A stretch of DNA of 64,000 nucleotides from Cocos nucifera (lineage: Eukaryota > Streptophyta > Magnoliopsida > Arecales > Arecaceae). Shown piece after piece: positions 35,700 to 47,881 of this stretch (positions within the stretch are counted from its first letter, which is position 1; each line of letters opens with the position of its first letter). Where the stretch lies: assembly GCA_006176705.1 (NCBI GenBank), contig QRFJ01004917.1:156853-220852 (forward strand), read 5' to 3'. A program made the translations under genes and the position numbers. Below the pieces are notes generated by a model that had not been told where the DNA came from, did no database searches, and saw nothing but the letters and a program-made list of their open reading frames with translations.

Positions 35700-37981
35700 T
35701 GAAGGGAAATCCTGATTTCCCTGACCAGGTTCGTTCAGATCTGATCAGATCAAGAGATATATTTCAAAAATTTTTTCTCTTAGATCTGTATCAGATCAGG
35801 GATGCTTCAGATCTGATTCTTATTTATTTAATAAAAATTAAATGAAAAGGATAAATTAAATCACATTCAATTTACCTGAATAGGGTAATCCTATTACCCT
35901 GTTGATGATCCTGTTTGCAGCGGAAGGTTCTGGATCAAGCCACGCAAGCGCCTGGCCTCTACCGGTATCCACTCGGGCTGGATCTGGAGATCCTCTTCTT
36001 CTCTATCACGCCTCCAAAAATCAGATCTGGATCTGATCTGGAGGATCTTCAAAACTCCTTTTGAAGATCTGCAGTCGTTCTTCGCAGCAGCGCAGCCTTC
36101 TTGCTTTTGATCTCCTTTTCTTGATCTAAATCGCACCAATCCAAATCCAAAACACTTTTGGACGTGGAGAGCAAGGGGAGATGAGAGTATGGCGTGGAGA
36201 AAGGGGAGAGAGGCAGCCTTGGGGCGTGGGAAGATTGCTTCTTGATTATTTTTTTCACTTGGGCGCTGGGTCTCTTATATAGACTAAGCGTGATCCAAGT
36301 CATCTTCCTCCCAACCAATCACAACCCTTTGTGAAATCAGATCTAAATCTGATTGGTGGGATTAGAGTCCCCTGGATTCCTACTTGGAGAGTGCCTTGGA
36401 CCAGTCAAACTGGATTCTTAGAAGAACTCTCATTGGAATCCTAAAGGGAGATGGAGTCCTTGTCCCAACAAGGACTCCATGGCGCCTCCTTACTTGGGCT
36501 CACGCCACCCTTGGCGTGCGCCCATTCTCCTTGCCAGGTTCTGGCAGGGGGACAAGCCCCCACCAGCTCTCCAATAGGTGCATGACATGTGGTCAAAAGT
36601 CAAAGGGTGAATGGTCAACGTTTGACCAGTCAAAGGTAGACTTTTGACCAAAGTCAAAGAACAAGAAATGGCAGGTGACCAAAAATGGCAGGTAATGTCT
36701 TACAAATAAGACAACCTATTCTGACTTGGACAACCTCCAGTCAGACCATAAGAAGACCTTCTGATTTGAGCACAAACTCCTTTGGCTCAGACAGGACAAC
36801 TTATTTATGATAGCAAAAGAAGAACGTTAGGTTCAATCGAGTGCTAGCACGATTTCCTTGAACCTAATTGAATCTCATTCAGATCAATTGAACTAGATTA
36901 GTTCAATTGATGATCACCAGATTCAAACCCTTGTTTGTGTGACCCAGTTAGGTTCAGTTCTGTATGGTAATGGGATATGTCATGATCTCTATCATCGACA
37001 TCATCGAAACTCCTTTCGATGGATCAGAACTCTTCTGATTCGAACAGCTAGAATGATCGATCATCTAAATCATTCTAATTGCTCCCAAAATCCACCAGTG
37101 ACACCTAGCAGTATATGGTGGCAACCCATCAGAGCTGAATGCGAACCTCTTGGTGCAGCTACCTGTGTGATTCAGTTCTTCTATCTTGAGCCCCGATCAG
37201 ATTAGGGTTAAGGTGAACTCGTCAAACCCTAGTCTCTGTCATATGATGTAATCATTCGATTCGAGTCCAATGTGAAAATCTAAATAGAAACTCTTTCTAT
37301 TATTTCACTCTGCCATGGCCATGGGCTTCAGGACTTGATTCTCATGATCATCATAGGGCTACTCCTCTACCACCGAGGTAGATAGATCCCATCTTGATGC
37401 AATCCAGTTCCTACAATGAACATGTCACAGCCAACATACACCTCAGGGTTCCATATGGCTAGGAGACCGAGTAATGGTGTAGTCAAACTATAACACCCTC
37501 AAGGTGAACTGCCGATGCATCTCAGGTCAAAGAACCAGACACACTACTGCAGCATCGAGTCAGTCATTGACGAGAAGGTAGACTCCCTAATGACTACTCG
37601 AGGTGGTCACGCTCAGTGCCCTCGTTCTCTAACGAGTACCTGTACTCTCGCTCCGGTGTCTCCACACCGTAGACTCAAGACTCATCTACTAAAGAGAAGC
37701 GATCGTACACCAACCTTCCGGATCAATCACCATCCTCGTGATGATCCTATGGTCGGGAGCTATTTATGAGTTAATAATGATTATTCATGTCTTAAATTTT
37801 CAACTCTTGAAAATATGAATTATCATTACCATTAACTCAAAGGATGTATCACAGACACTAAATACACATGTGTGATAGAAAATAATCCATTTATTAATTA
37901 TAGTCAAAATTACAATTTTGCCCCTAGAAGTGTATTACAAGTGTCAGCCAATTCTGGCTTCTAGGGCACATATATCTAACA
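35700..37981 (-). repeat. 5' LTR of D (2282 bp)
   Basis: TGAAGG...TAACA, close to A1 and I. The palindrome is the longest seen: ATGGAGTCCTTGT-CCCA-ACAAGGACTCCAT (36451-36480). The primer site to its left (about 35687-35697) is damaged by a small deletion. A TATA box and W-boxes (about 36594-36658) are present. Confidence 0.93.
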
Positions 37982-37986
37982 CTAGA

Positions 37987-40159
37987 TTAGATCTAAAACT
38001 TTTTCAGATTTGATTTATAAACTAATAATTAAGAAAATAAAACTAAATTAATTCTAAATTAATTTTTACCTTGATCTTGGGTAATCTGATTACCCGTTGA
38101 TGATCCTACGAAAGCTCTAAGGTTTTGGATCTAGCCACACAAGCACCTGGCCTCTACCGATATCCACTCATGCTGAATCTAGAGATCTTATCCTTCTCTT
38201 TCTTTTCTCCAAAAAATAGATCTAGATCTAATTTGAAGGATCTTCAAAATACCTTATAAAGATCACCCGTCGTCTCTGCAGCAGTGCTGCCTTCTTCCTT
38301 TTTCGTCGGCCTTTCTTGCTTGACTCGCACTAATCAGAAGAACCCAACATTCTTGGGTGTAGAGAGGAGGGAGAGGGCCAGATGGTGGCATGGAGAAGGG
38401 AGAGGGGCAGCCTTGGGGCATGGCTTAGATGAACTCTTTTAAAGTTGGCGCAGATAGGGTCTATTTATAGACTCTGCTGCGCCATGCAATGCTGCATCAC
38501 CTTGGTCAATCGCATTACTTCATTCAATCAGATCTAAATATGATTGGTGGGATGAGAGACCCACGAATTCATCCTAAGGTGGTGCCTAAGACTGGTCAAA
38601 GTCTATAGATGAGGGTCACCTAGTTTGAATCCAACAAGCAACCTGGAGTCCCATCTGTATGGGACTCCAGCGTCCCTATCCATGGGCGCACGCCATCCTA
38701 GGTGTGTGCCCCCTTCTTTTTAATTTTTAGAGAGGGGACAAGCCCCTATCTACTCTCCAATAAGTGCATGACACATGGGCAGATGTCCAAGGGTCAAAGG
38801 TCAACGTTTGACCAAGTCAAAGTACAGGAATTAGCAGGTAACAAAAAATGGCAGGTATTGTCTCAAATTTATCTCATAAATTAAGATAAATCTTTTCTAA
38901 CTTGGACAAGCCCCAGTCAGACTAGGTAACGGTACCTGAGTGAGCACAAACTCATTTGGTTCAGTCGAGACAACTTTTAAGATAGAAAAAGAAGAATGTT
39001 AGGCTTAATCGTATGCTAGCACAATTTCTTTGAACCTAATTGAATCTTATTCAAATCAATTGAACTGGGTTAGTCCAATTGATGATATCCAGATCCAAAC
39101 CCTTGTTTGTGTGATCTAGTTAGGTTTAGTTTTGTATGGTAATGGGATATGTCATGATCTCCATCATCGACATCATCAAAACTTCTTTCAATGGATCAGA
39201 ACTTTTCTGATTCAGACAACTTAGAATGATCGATCATCTAAATCATTCTAATTGCTCCCAAAATCCACCAGTAACACCTAGCAGCATATGGTGGCAATCC
39301 ATCAAAATTAAAAATGAACCTCTCAGTGCAGCTACTTGTGTGATTAAGTTCTTCTATCTTGAGCCCCGATCAGATTAGGGTTAAGATGAACTCGTCAAAC
39401 CCAAATTTCTATCATATGATTTAATCATTCGATTCAAGTCCGATGTGAAAACCTTAATAGAAACTCTTTCTATTATTTCACTCTTTGCCATTGCCATGGG
39501 CTTATGGACTTGATTCTCATGATCATCATAGGGCTGCTCCTCATCCACCGAGGTAGATAGATTCCATCTTGGTGCAATCCAATTCCTACAATGAACATGC
39601 TATCGCCAACATACACTTCAGGATTCCGAATGGCTAGGAGATCGAGTCATGGTGTAGTCAAACTATAACACCCTCAAGGTGAATTGCCGATGCACCTCAG
39701 ATCAAAAAATCAGACACACCACTATAGCATCGAGTCAATCATCGATTAGAAGGTAGACTTCCTTATGACTACTCGAGGTGCTAACGCTCAGTGCCCTCGT
39801 TCTCTAACGAGTACCTATACTCTCACTCCGGTGTCTCCACACCATAGACTCAAGGCTCATCTACTATAAAGAAGTGATTGTACACTAACCTTCCAGATCA
39901 ATCACCATCCTCATGATGATCCTACGATCAGGAGTATTTTATGAGTTAATAAATAAAAATTCATGTTTTAAATTTTCAACTCTTGAAAATATGAATTATC
40001 ATTACCACTAACTCAAGGGATGTATCACAGACACTAAATACACTTGTGTGATAGTAAAATAACCCACCTTATTATTTATAGTCAAAATTATAATTTTACC
40101 CTTAGAAGTGTATTACAAGTGTCAGCCAATTTTGGCTTCTAGGGCACTCATATCTAACA
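37987..40159 (-). repeat. 5' LTR of C, second part
   Basis: Continues the C LTR after D, ending CTCATATCTAACA at 40159, followed by GGAGG (40160-40164). Palindrome CTGGAGTCCCAT-CTGT-ATGGGACTCCAG at 38643-38670; four W-boxes near 38795-38820. Confidence 0.93.
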
Positions 40160-40164
40160 GGAGG

Positions 40165-40979
40165 CACCTAAGAGTTGGGCGCCCCAATAACTTTCCATAT
40201 TTGGATATTCCTAGTCTAGAAATTTGACCTAATTTGGACTCTTCTTTTTCTCTATTTATTGGATGAATTTTTTTCTAATTTTTTCATGGAATATAGAGCA
40301 TTGGGAGAGGTTTGGGGTGTACAAAAATTAGAGGAAGAGGGTCCTTGGGCATGGGGGTTCCGTAGGCACCAAACTAGGTGTCTTGGTGAGAGAAAAGAGA
40401 AGAAGAAGAGGGTCATCTTCTAGGGCTATTTTATTTTCAATCTCTCCTCCTTTCTTTTGAGTTTTTTTGAGAGAGTCTCAGATCAGCAAACTCTCATCTT
40501 TCTTTTTATATTTTAGAGAGTCCAAATTTTGAAGAAGGGAGCATCGGATCGATCGTCAAAGAAGGATCAGCACAATACTAGCATGCTGTGCTAATTTCGT
40601 GCATCGAACTTTACATTAGAGATTGTAGGCTCATGTGGATGACTCCTAGAGGCTGAATGCATGTGCCACTTGTGACTTCATCCTAAAGTTTGGATCAACA
40701 AGTTAGAATATCTAAACTTGCTTAGGTAGTAGATCAGATCTATAAACTTCATACCTGCATTTGATGTAGTGTAGATCTAAGTTGATTTGATCAACATTTT
40801 TTCTTTCTTATTTAGTTTTAATTTTTGATTTAATATCATGCCTTGATCATGTAATAGATCTGATATCTAGGTGTTTACATGGTTATTTAAATAAATTTTA
40901 GATTTATTTAAGACTTTTGCTACAAGATCTTGAAACTTTTTCAAGATCTACCTATGAAACCCTAGATCTAGTTTCTTCA
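40165..40979 (+). repeat. 3' LTR of B, second part
   Basis: Resumes B after C and one target copy. Ends CTAGTTTCTTCA at 40979, matching the B 5' remnant. After it the sequence jumps into the middle of a G LTR, so CATGC (40980-40984) is the candidate target duplication of B, its partner being outside the window. Confidence 0.85.
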
Positions 40980-42447
40980 CATGCCTCCCTAGGCATGTGC
41001 CCTCTTCCTATCTGCATTTAGTAGTGGGACAAGGCCCCAGGTTCTCTCCTATAGGTGCATGACACATGGGTAGATGTCCAAGTGTCTAGGGTCAATATTT
41101 GATCAATGTTCGAAAATAGAAATTAGTAGGTGACCGAAAATTGTAGGTATTGTCTTAAATTTATCTCATAAATTAAGACAATCCTTTTCTTATCTGGATG
41201 AGCTCCAGTCGACCAAGTAAAGATTCTTGAGTAAGTCCAAACACATTTGGCTTAGTCGAGACAAGCTTTAATAATTATTAAAGAAGAACATTAGGCTCAA
41301 TCGTGTGCTAGCACGATTTTCTTGAACCTAATTGAATCTAATTCAAATCAATTGAATTGGATTAGTCCAGTTGATGACATCCAGATCCAAACCCTTATTT
41401 GTGTGACCTAGTTAGGTTTAGTTTCATATGGTAATGGGATATGTTATGATTTTTGTCATCGACATCATCAAAACCCCTTCCGATTGATCAAAATTTTTCT
41501 GATTCAGACAACTAGTATGATCGATCATCCAAATCATTCTAATTGCTTCCAAAATCCACCAATGACACCTAGCAGCATATGGTGGCAATCCATCAGAACT
41601 GAAAGCGAACCTCTCGATGCAGTTACCTTTGTGATTAGGTTTCTTTATCTTGAGCCCCGACTGGATTAGGATTAAGGTGATCTCGTAAAACCGTAATATC
41701 CATCATATGAATTAATCATTCGATTCAAGTCCAATGTGAAAACCCTAATAGAATCTCTTTCTATTATTTCACTCTGCCATGGCCATGGGCTTATGAACTT
41801 GATTCTCATGATCATTATAGGGCTGCTCCTCATCTATCAAGGTAGATAGGTTCCCTATTGGTGCAATCTAATTCCTACAATGAACATGCTATAGCCAACA
41901 TATACTTCAGGATTCCAAATGGCTAGGAGATCGAGTTATGGTGTATTCAAACTATAACACCCTCAAGATGAACTACTGATGCACCTCAAGTCAAAGAACC
42001 AAACACACCACTGCAACTTGTTGCCAGTCATCGACGAGAAGGTAGACTTCCTCATGATTGCTCGAGGTGGTCACGCTCAGTGCCCTCGTTCTCTAACGAG
42101 TACCAATACACTCGCTCCAATGTCTCTGCACTATAGACTCAAGACTCATCTATCCTAAAGAAGCGATCGTACACCAACCTTCTAGATTAATCATCATTCT
42201 CATGATGATCCTATGGTCGAGAGCATTTTATGAGTTAATAATAAAAATTCATGTCTTAAATTTTTAACTCTTAAAAATATGAACTATCATTACCATTAAC
42301 TCAGGGGATGTATCACAAATACTTTCAAATACACACTATGATAGAAAATAATCTATTTTATTATTTATAGTCAAAATTATAATTTTGCCCTTAGAAGTGT
42401 ATTATAAGTGTCAGCCAATCTGCCTTCTAAGGCATACATATCTAAAA
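40980..42447 (-). repeat. 3' LTR of G, inner part
   Basis: Aligns block by block with the last 1.47 kb of the other LTRs on the plus strand; the terminus TAACA is mutated to TAAAA. Two W-box-like cores remain near 41080-41105. The terminal hairpin (about 42233-42302) has TTTTTAA/TTAAAAA in place of TTTTCAA/TTGAAAA. Confidence 0.86.
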
Positions 42448-42459
42448 AACTCCCACTTG

Positions 42460-44190
42460 ACCTAAAGCCAATTGGCTAGAAATCTAAGTACCATCTTCTT
42501 AAGGTCGGCTTCAATCTTCTGCTAGCCCAACGACTTTGTAAGTGGGTCTGCCGCATTATCTACGGAGTCAACTCTTTAGACCTCGACGTAACCTTTATTG
42601 AGGTAATCACGGATGAGGTGATATCGCCGCTCGATGTGCTTGGATTTTTGGTGAGACCTTAGCTCCTTAGCAAGGGCTATGGCGCTATTATTATCACAGT
42701 ATAGAGGAATGGCATCCGATGGCATCACTCTAATCTCTGTAGTAAACTTCTTATACCAGAATGCCTCATTTGCAGCTTCTAACGCAGCGATGTACTCTGC
42801 TTCCTTAGTAGAATCTACTATCAATGTCTACTTGGAACTCTTCCAACTGACAACACCACTATTACACACAAATAGACTTCTAGATGTTGACTTTCGATCG
42901 TCTATATCAGACATAAAATCCAAGTCTATATACCCCTGGACTTGGAGTTCTCCATTGCCAAAAACCAACAACATATCCTTAGTTCTTCTCAAGACTTAAG
43001 GATACATTTTACAAAAGTCTAGTGTTCTTCATCTGGATTCAACTGATATCTACTCGTGACACTCATAGCATGGGCTATATCAGGTCGTGTATATAACATG
43101 GCACACATGAGGCTCCCTATTGCTGAAGTATAAGGGATCTTACTCATGCATTCAATCTCCTCAGGTGTGTTGGGACACATTTTTTTGTAGAGATGAATGC
43201 CATGTCTGAAGGGTACCAATCCCCTCTTGGAGTTTTCCATGCTAAACCTCTTTAGCACTTCCTCTATGTACATCTTCTATGAAAGACCTAGCATCCTATT
43301 CGGTGTATCTTTATAGACCTTAATTCCTAGAATGAAGAATGCTTCTCCTAGGTCTTTCATAGAGAATTCTTTAGAAAACCACATTATAACTATGGTCAAC
43401 ATGGGAATATCATTCTCAATAAGGAGGATATCATCCACGTACAGTACAAGGAAGACAATAGTGCTCCCACCAATCTTTTTAAAAATACATGGTTCCTCCT
43501 CGTTCTTGATGAAACTAAATAATTTGATCACATCATTAAAATGAGTATTCCAGCTCTGAGATACTTACTTAAGTTCGTATATGGACTTTTGTAGCTTGCA
43601 TACTTTGTGATCAGCATCACTGGCTGTGAAACCTAGCAACTATTCCATATAGATATCTTCCTTAAGGTATCCATTTAAGAATGTCATTTTCACATCCATT
43701 TGCCATATTTCATAATCAAAATAGGCTGCAATAGCAAGCAATGTGTGGATGAATTTTAGCATGGCTACCGATGAAAAAGTATGCTGATAGTCAATGCCTT
43801 CACATTGACTATACCCTTTTGCCACTAATCTAGCTTTGAATGTCTCAACATTCCCATCTGCACCAATCTTTCTCTTGTAGATCTATTTATATCCAATAGG
43901 TACTATACCTTCAAGTGGATCTACCATGGTCCAGACTTGGTTTGAGTGCATCGAGTCAATTTCTGACTTCATTGTCTCCAACCATTTCTTGGAGTCAATA
44001 TTCGATGTCACCTTATCATAGGTTTTGGGATCATCACCACGAACCCCATTACCTACGAGGAATATTTTCTCTACTTTCTCTGAAATAGTACCTAAGTACC
44101 ACCCAGAAGGACGAAAAACACTTTTCGATCTATGAGGTGGAGGAGGTAGTGATTGTATTGGCTCAACCTGATTTGGTTCCATAGGATCCT
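42460..44190 (-). pseudogene. G reverse transcriptase - RNase H (broken)
   Basis: RT blocks: 43883-44182 (N-terminal, SKKWLETMKSEIDSMHSNQV), 43640-43825 (GIDYQHTFSSVAMLK, YEIWQMDVKMTFLNGYL) and 43277-43531 (LVLYVDDILLIEND, the catalytic YVDD). Then 43019-43273 (MYIEEVLKRFSMENSKRG). RNase H is at 42576-42824 (DSTKEAEYIAALEAANEAF, YCDNNSAIALAKELRSHQKS). The N-terminal RT-RH joins are frame-broken. It lacks the +1 insertion shared by A2 and I. Confidence 0.87.
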
Positions 44191-45130
44191 TAGCTCATTG
44201 CTCTTGGGAGACTTTCTCCTCGAGCTTGATCTACTTTCCAATGCCACCTTCTTGAATAAACTATTTTTCAAGAAAGATGGCATGCCGAGTCACAATCACA
44301 TTATGGTCTTTTGGAATGTAGAAATAATATCCTAATGAATTTTTAGGATATCCTATGAATCAAGCTCTAAAGGATCTATAGTCTAACTTGTTCGCTTGTT
44401 GTCTTTTGACATAAGCCAATCTATCCCAAATTTTGAGATGACTCAGACTTGGTTTCTTACCATGCCATATCTCATATGGTGTGGTAGGAACGATTTAAGA
44501 GGAAATCCTATTCAGTAAATATATCGTAGTTAATAGACTATGTTTCCAAAGAAAATCAGGAAGGTCTATAAAGCTCATCATGGATCGGACCATATCTAAT
44601 AGGGTCCAGTTCCTCCATTCTGAAACCCCATTGAGTTGAGGTGTTCCAGGTGGAGTCCATTGAGAGACTGTGCCATATTACTTGAGATAGTCCAAAAATT
44701 TTCGACTAAGGTATTCACCATCTCGATCTAATCGAAGAACCTTAATGGATTTGTTAGCTTGCTTTTCTACTTCATGTCTGAATTTCTTAAATTTTTCAAA
44801 GGCTTCAGACTTGTGTCTCATAAGATATACATACCCATACCAAGATAAATCATCGGTAAAGGTTATGAAGTAGACAAAGTTGCCTCTAGCCAGCACATCA
44901 AATGGACTGCACACATCAGTATGTACTAGGACAAGTAGATCCATGGCCTTTTCTCCATGTCCTACAAAAGAGAGCTTAGTTATTTTGCCATGAAGACATG
45001 ATTCACAAATTGGATATGACTCAAAAGTCAATGGACTCAATAGCCCGATTTTCTCGAATTTGTTAACCCTATCTTCTACTGTATGATCTAGCCTTAGGTG
45101 CCATAGATACCTATCATTTGGACTATCCTT
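44191..45130 (-). pseudogene. G integrase (broken)
   Basis: Block 44678-45040 keeps the zinc-finger Cys pair (CESCLHGK), VHTDVCSPFD and FTDDLSWYGYVYL. The conserved LRSDRGGEY reads LRLDRDGEY. The region with NG-SERRNRT (about 44590-44650) and the C-terminal GYPKE block (about 44340) are present but frameshifted. Confidence 0.85.
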
Positions 45131-46310
45131 GGGTCATTTTGATCCTATGGCATTCATATTTCGCTTGATATTAAAGACAGATATATCAATATGTAACTGG
45201 TAGAGACCGTTAATAAGGAAACCACTAGCAATTTTATTTCTTTCATAAAGAATATTACAATAGTCCTTAAGAAAACTAATTACATGGCCTTCTAGTGCTA
45301 AACATGAAATAGAAATTAAATTCCTGCTTACAGCAGGCAAATAATAACAATCCTTAAGTACTAAATCTAAGCCAGATGGTAGTCGAAGAGGATAGGTTTC
45401 CACGACCACAGTAGTGACCCTTGCTCCATTTTCGACGCCTAGGATCATCTCACCATCCCTTAGCCTCTTGCTATCCTCAAGATCTTGCATGGAAGTGCAC
45501 AAATGAGTACTAGAATCAGAGTCAAGCATCCAATCAGATGTAGAAGAAATCATAAGGTTAGATTCAATAACGAGCATACCTCCAGAAGGACCTATCTTCT
45601 TCTTATTCTTCAGGGTGGAGAGGTATGTAGGGCAGTTTTGCTTCTAGTGGCCATCAGTATTATAATAGAAACATTTTTCTTTGTCAATGGCTTTTTTCTT
45701 CAGCTCTATCTTCTTTTTCTTTCCACCTTCCACCTTCTGCTTTTTCACAAACTTCTTCTTCTTTCTAAAAAACTTTCTCTTGGAAGAAGTCTATTCCATA
45801 GCAAATACTGAGCCTTTAGAACCTTTCATAGAAAGCTCAGTAGTAACCAGCATATTCATAAGCTCGGTCAGAGTATTCTAAAGTTTATGCATATGGTAGT
45901 TTATGATAAACTATCCATATGCATCAATCAAGGATTGTAAAATTATATCATTCTATAGATCTTAATCAAACTTCACTCTGAGTTTCTCAAGCTCTTCCAC
46001 GTCCTTGATCATCATTAGACAATGATCTTGGATTGACTGTCCATCATGTATTTTTGGTCTTAAATAGTCATTTAGTGATCTAATATTTGGCTGTGCAACT
46101 CTGTTTACCAAACAACTCTTGCAGGTAAGCCAACATTTGATGGGCAGTCTTGATATCTTTATGTTGGTGCTAAACCTCATCAGACATTAAGCCTAACATG
46201 TAGTATCTAGCCTTATTATCTTCATCCATCCACTTGTCAAGAGACCCTCCCTATTCAGCGGACAGACGAGCTGGTAAGGTGGGGGGATCTTGAACCCAAA
46301 ACAATTTTGT
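45131..46310 (-). pseudogene. G gag-protease (5' end deleted)
   Basis: Block 45134-45577 contains protease with LDSDSSTHLCTSM (Gly lost) and the following barrel. The lysine-rich tract and zinc knuckle region (45600-45800) is frameshifted; the knuckle's first Cys codons appear mutated. Capsid is readable around 45962-46250. The gag start region is scrambled by deletion (46285-46345), so no start codon remains. Confidence 0.82.
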
Positions 46311-47881
46311 CCAATATAATTGGGTCATGAGTCAACTTGGGTTGGACTCAGAACCAATTTGTTAGACCAATTTGTTTAGGAGTCTGATTTTTAAATAAAT
46401 TAGCTCCCACTATTTTCTCGAATCCCTACACTTTTTTGGTAGAGATGCAAAAATCTCCATGATTATTGAATTCTAGTGGGTGGTGCAGTTCCACCAATTG
46501 ACACATCACCTCACCTAATAGTTATTGGTGATGGGTTAACCAATGAGTGAACAACTCTTGTCTAATGATTCTCTAATCATGGTGCACCCAGACTTGGTCT
46601 CTAATTCATGAATCTCACCATTTTTAAAATATTAATCCACTCCTTAGTTAAGTCAGATCCACCATTTGCATAGATTAGATTCTTTATTCGGTCTCTCACT
46701 GTATCCAAAATATTGAGTCCAATCCATCCTCCAGCCCATAGTATCCAATGCCTAATTGACATGGTTGCATTTTTTTGGTGCAACTGAACCACTATGACTA
46801 GTTGAGAATAATCAACCTCGAGAAGGGCTCGTCCATCTACAATGGTGGAAGATCTTAGACTTAATCTTTTCTTAGGAAGATTTGACTTAGGTCTCTTTAA
46901 ACTTGACTTGACATAGCCATAACCATTATGACTAACCTAGTGGCATGGGTCAGCTTGGATTGTTAGCCACCTTAGATCAGGACTGGATCGACAAATATGG
47001 CTAGATAAGTGAGATCGGTGGAAGGGATATGCCACTAACTCGACAAGAACACATTCGAGTTGAGTAGCTCCTAATTAAAAACCAATCGATCGTATCTGCC
47101 AAACTTACCTTAGACACCAAATTATTGAGCTAGAACCAATCAAGTTAGCCTACAATCCAGACTCCAACCACTGAGCCTAATTAGGTCTTAACTCGATCGA
47201 TCACTCATGTGACTCAACCTTGACCCAGACTTAATCTAATTAGGCTGGTCAATTTAAGCACTCTTGATCCCACCTAACCAACTCTTGATTCGGTTTGATC
47301 AACTGCTAGACCTAATTGAGCTACCCAAGCCTGAACCTAATTTTATGAATATGTCTTAGAACTGAAAATTCTTAATTTTAGATCTAATATATTTCATAAT
47401 CTTAATTTGTAATTAAGTTTAGGGTTCATAAACAAAACTTGTATATAAAATCCTAGGATTTCAGGATCTAGGGTTTTATAGAAAATAAGTTTTTTATTTT
47501 TGAATAAGGATGAATGCACAGCATCCCTACACACCATAAGAACACCCCATCGAATGGAAGGAGAGGGCCTTTAAACCCCACTTCGTTCTTATGATCAGAC
47601 GGCCAAGGGGCACGCCTTAATCAGAAACATAATAAATCTACAAAACTAGTTAAATCTACATCATATATCATATCTATATAAATTGATCTAACTAAAAATA
47701 TGTTTTGCATACATCTCATGTATCATATCATGCATGTTTTTAGATCTAAATTATCTCATCAACATCTTTAAAATAAGATTTAAATTTGATCATATCAAAT
47801 TAAAATTTATTCTAGATAATTTTGTAGAACTATTCTATAACTAGTCTAAAGATGAATCTATCATATCTCATATGAACAAAT
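46311..47881 (-). other. G untranslated leader (truncated by H)
   Basis: Colinear with the other leaders until 47881, where H interrupts it. It retains the 59-nt fold at 47535-47593 (outer stem CATAAGAAC/GTTCTTATG intact). No coding content. Confidence 0.8.
47535..47593 (-). promoter_or_regulatory. Leader three-way-junction fold (G copy)
   Basis: 59 nt, perfect 9-bp outer stem. The inner hairpins show some substitutions but the same lengths. Confidence 0.5.

Larger units (their letters stand above)
32398..37981 (-). mobile_element. D: young Ty1/copia element, interior collapsed at an assembly gap
   Basis: Flanked by CTAGA (32393-32397 and 37982-37986). Left LTR 32398-34663, polypurine tract, a damaged RNase H/RT fragment, a gap of Ns, about 97 bp of leader and a damaged primer site, then right LTR 35700-37981. 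About 5 kb of interior is missing compared with A2 or C, and the sequence near the gap has many single-base indels, so the loss is at least partly an assembly effect. Confidence 0.92.
20122..40159 (-). mobile_element. C: Ty1/copia element with three nested insertions
   Basis: Minus-strand element bounded by GGAGG on both sides (20117-20121 and 40160-40164). With E and D removed, its two LTRs are each 2262 bp. The interior runs from the polypurine tract at 24656 to the primer site at 32294-32306. It has been hit by solo LTR E in the 3' LTR, solo LTR F in integrase, and element D in the 5' LTR. The coding region is degenerate. Confidence 0.95.
12967..40979 (+). mobile_element. B: old Ty1/copia element split by C
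   Basis: Plus-strand element in pieces: 5' LTR remnant (12967-13093), primer site, leader, gag, protease, integrase, RT, RNase H, polypurine tract (18432-18443), then a 3' LTR interrupted by C (18444-20121 and 40165-40979). Removing C and one GGAGG copy restores a 3' LTR of about 2.49 kb ending TTTCTTCA, matching the 5' remnant ending GGTTCCTTCA. The proteins resemble the A/C/G family but are clearly diverged, with stops throughout. B ends inside an LTR of G. Confidence 0.9.
40980..47881 (-). mobile_element. G: old Ty1/copia element, outermost in this stack
   Basis: Minus-strand copy with partial 3' LTR (to 42447), polypurine tract (42448-42459), RNase H, RT, integrase, protease, gag and leader to 47881. 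There it is interrupted by H in the opposite orientation, before its primer site and 5' LTR. B interrupts its 3' LTR on the left. It is therefore the oldest layer visible. Confidence 0.87.

Noticed and set aside
40165..40979. A host intergenic stretch between C and G
   Set aside because: It continues the B 3' LTR after the GGAGG duplication and ends like the B 5' LTR remnant.
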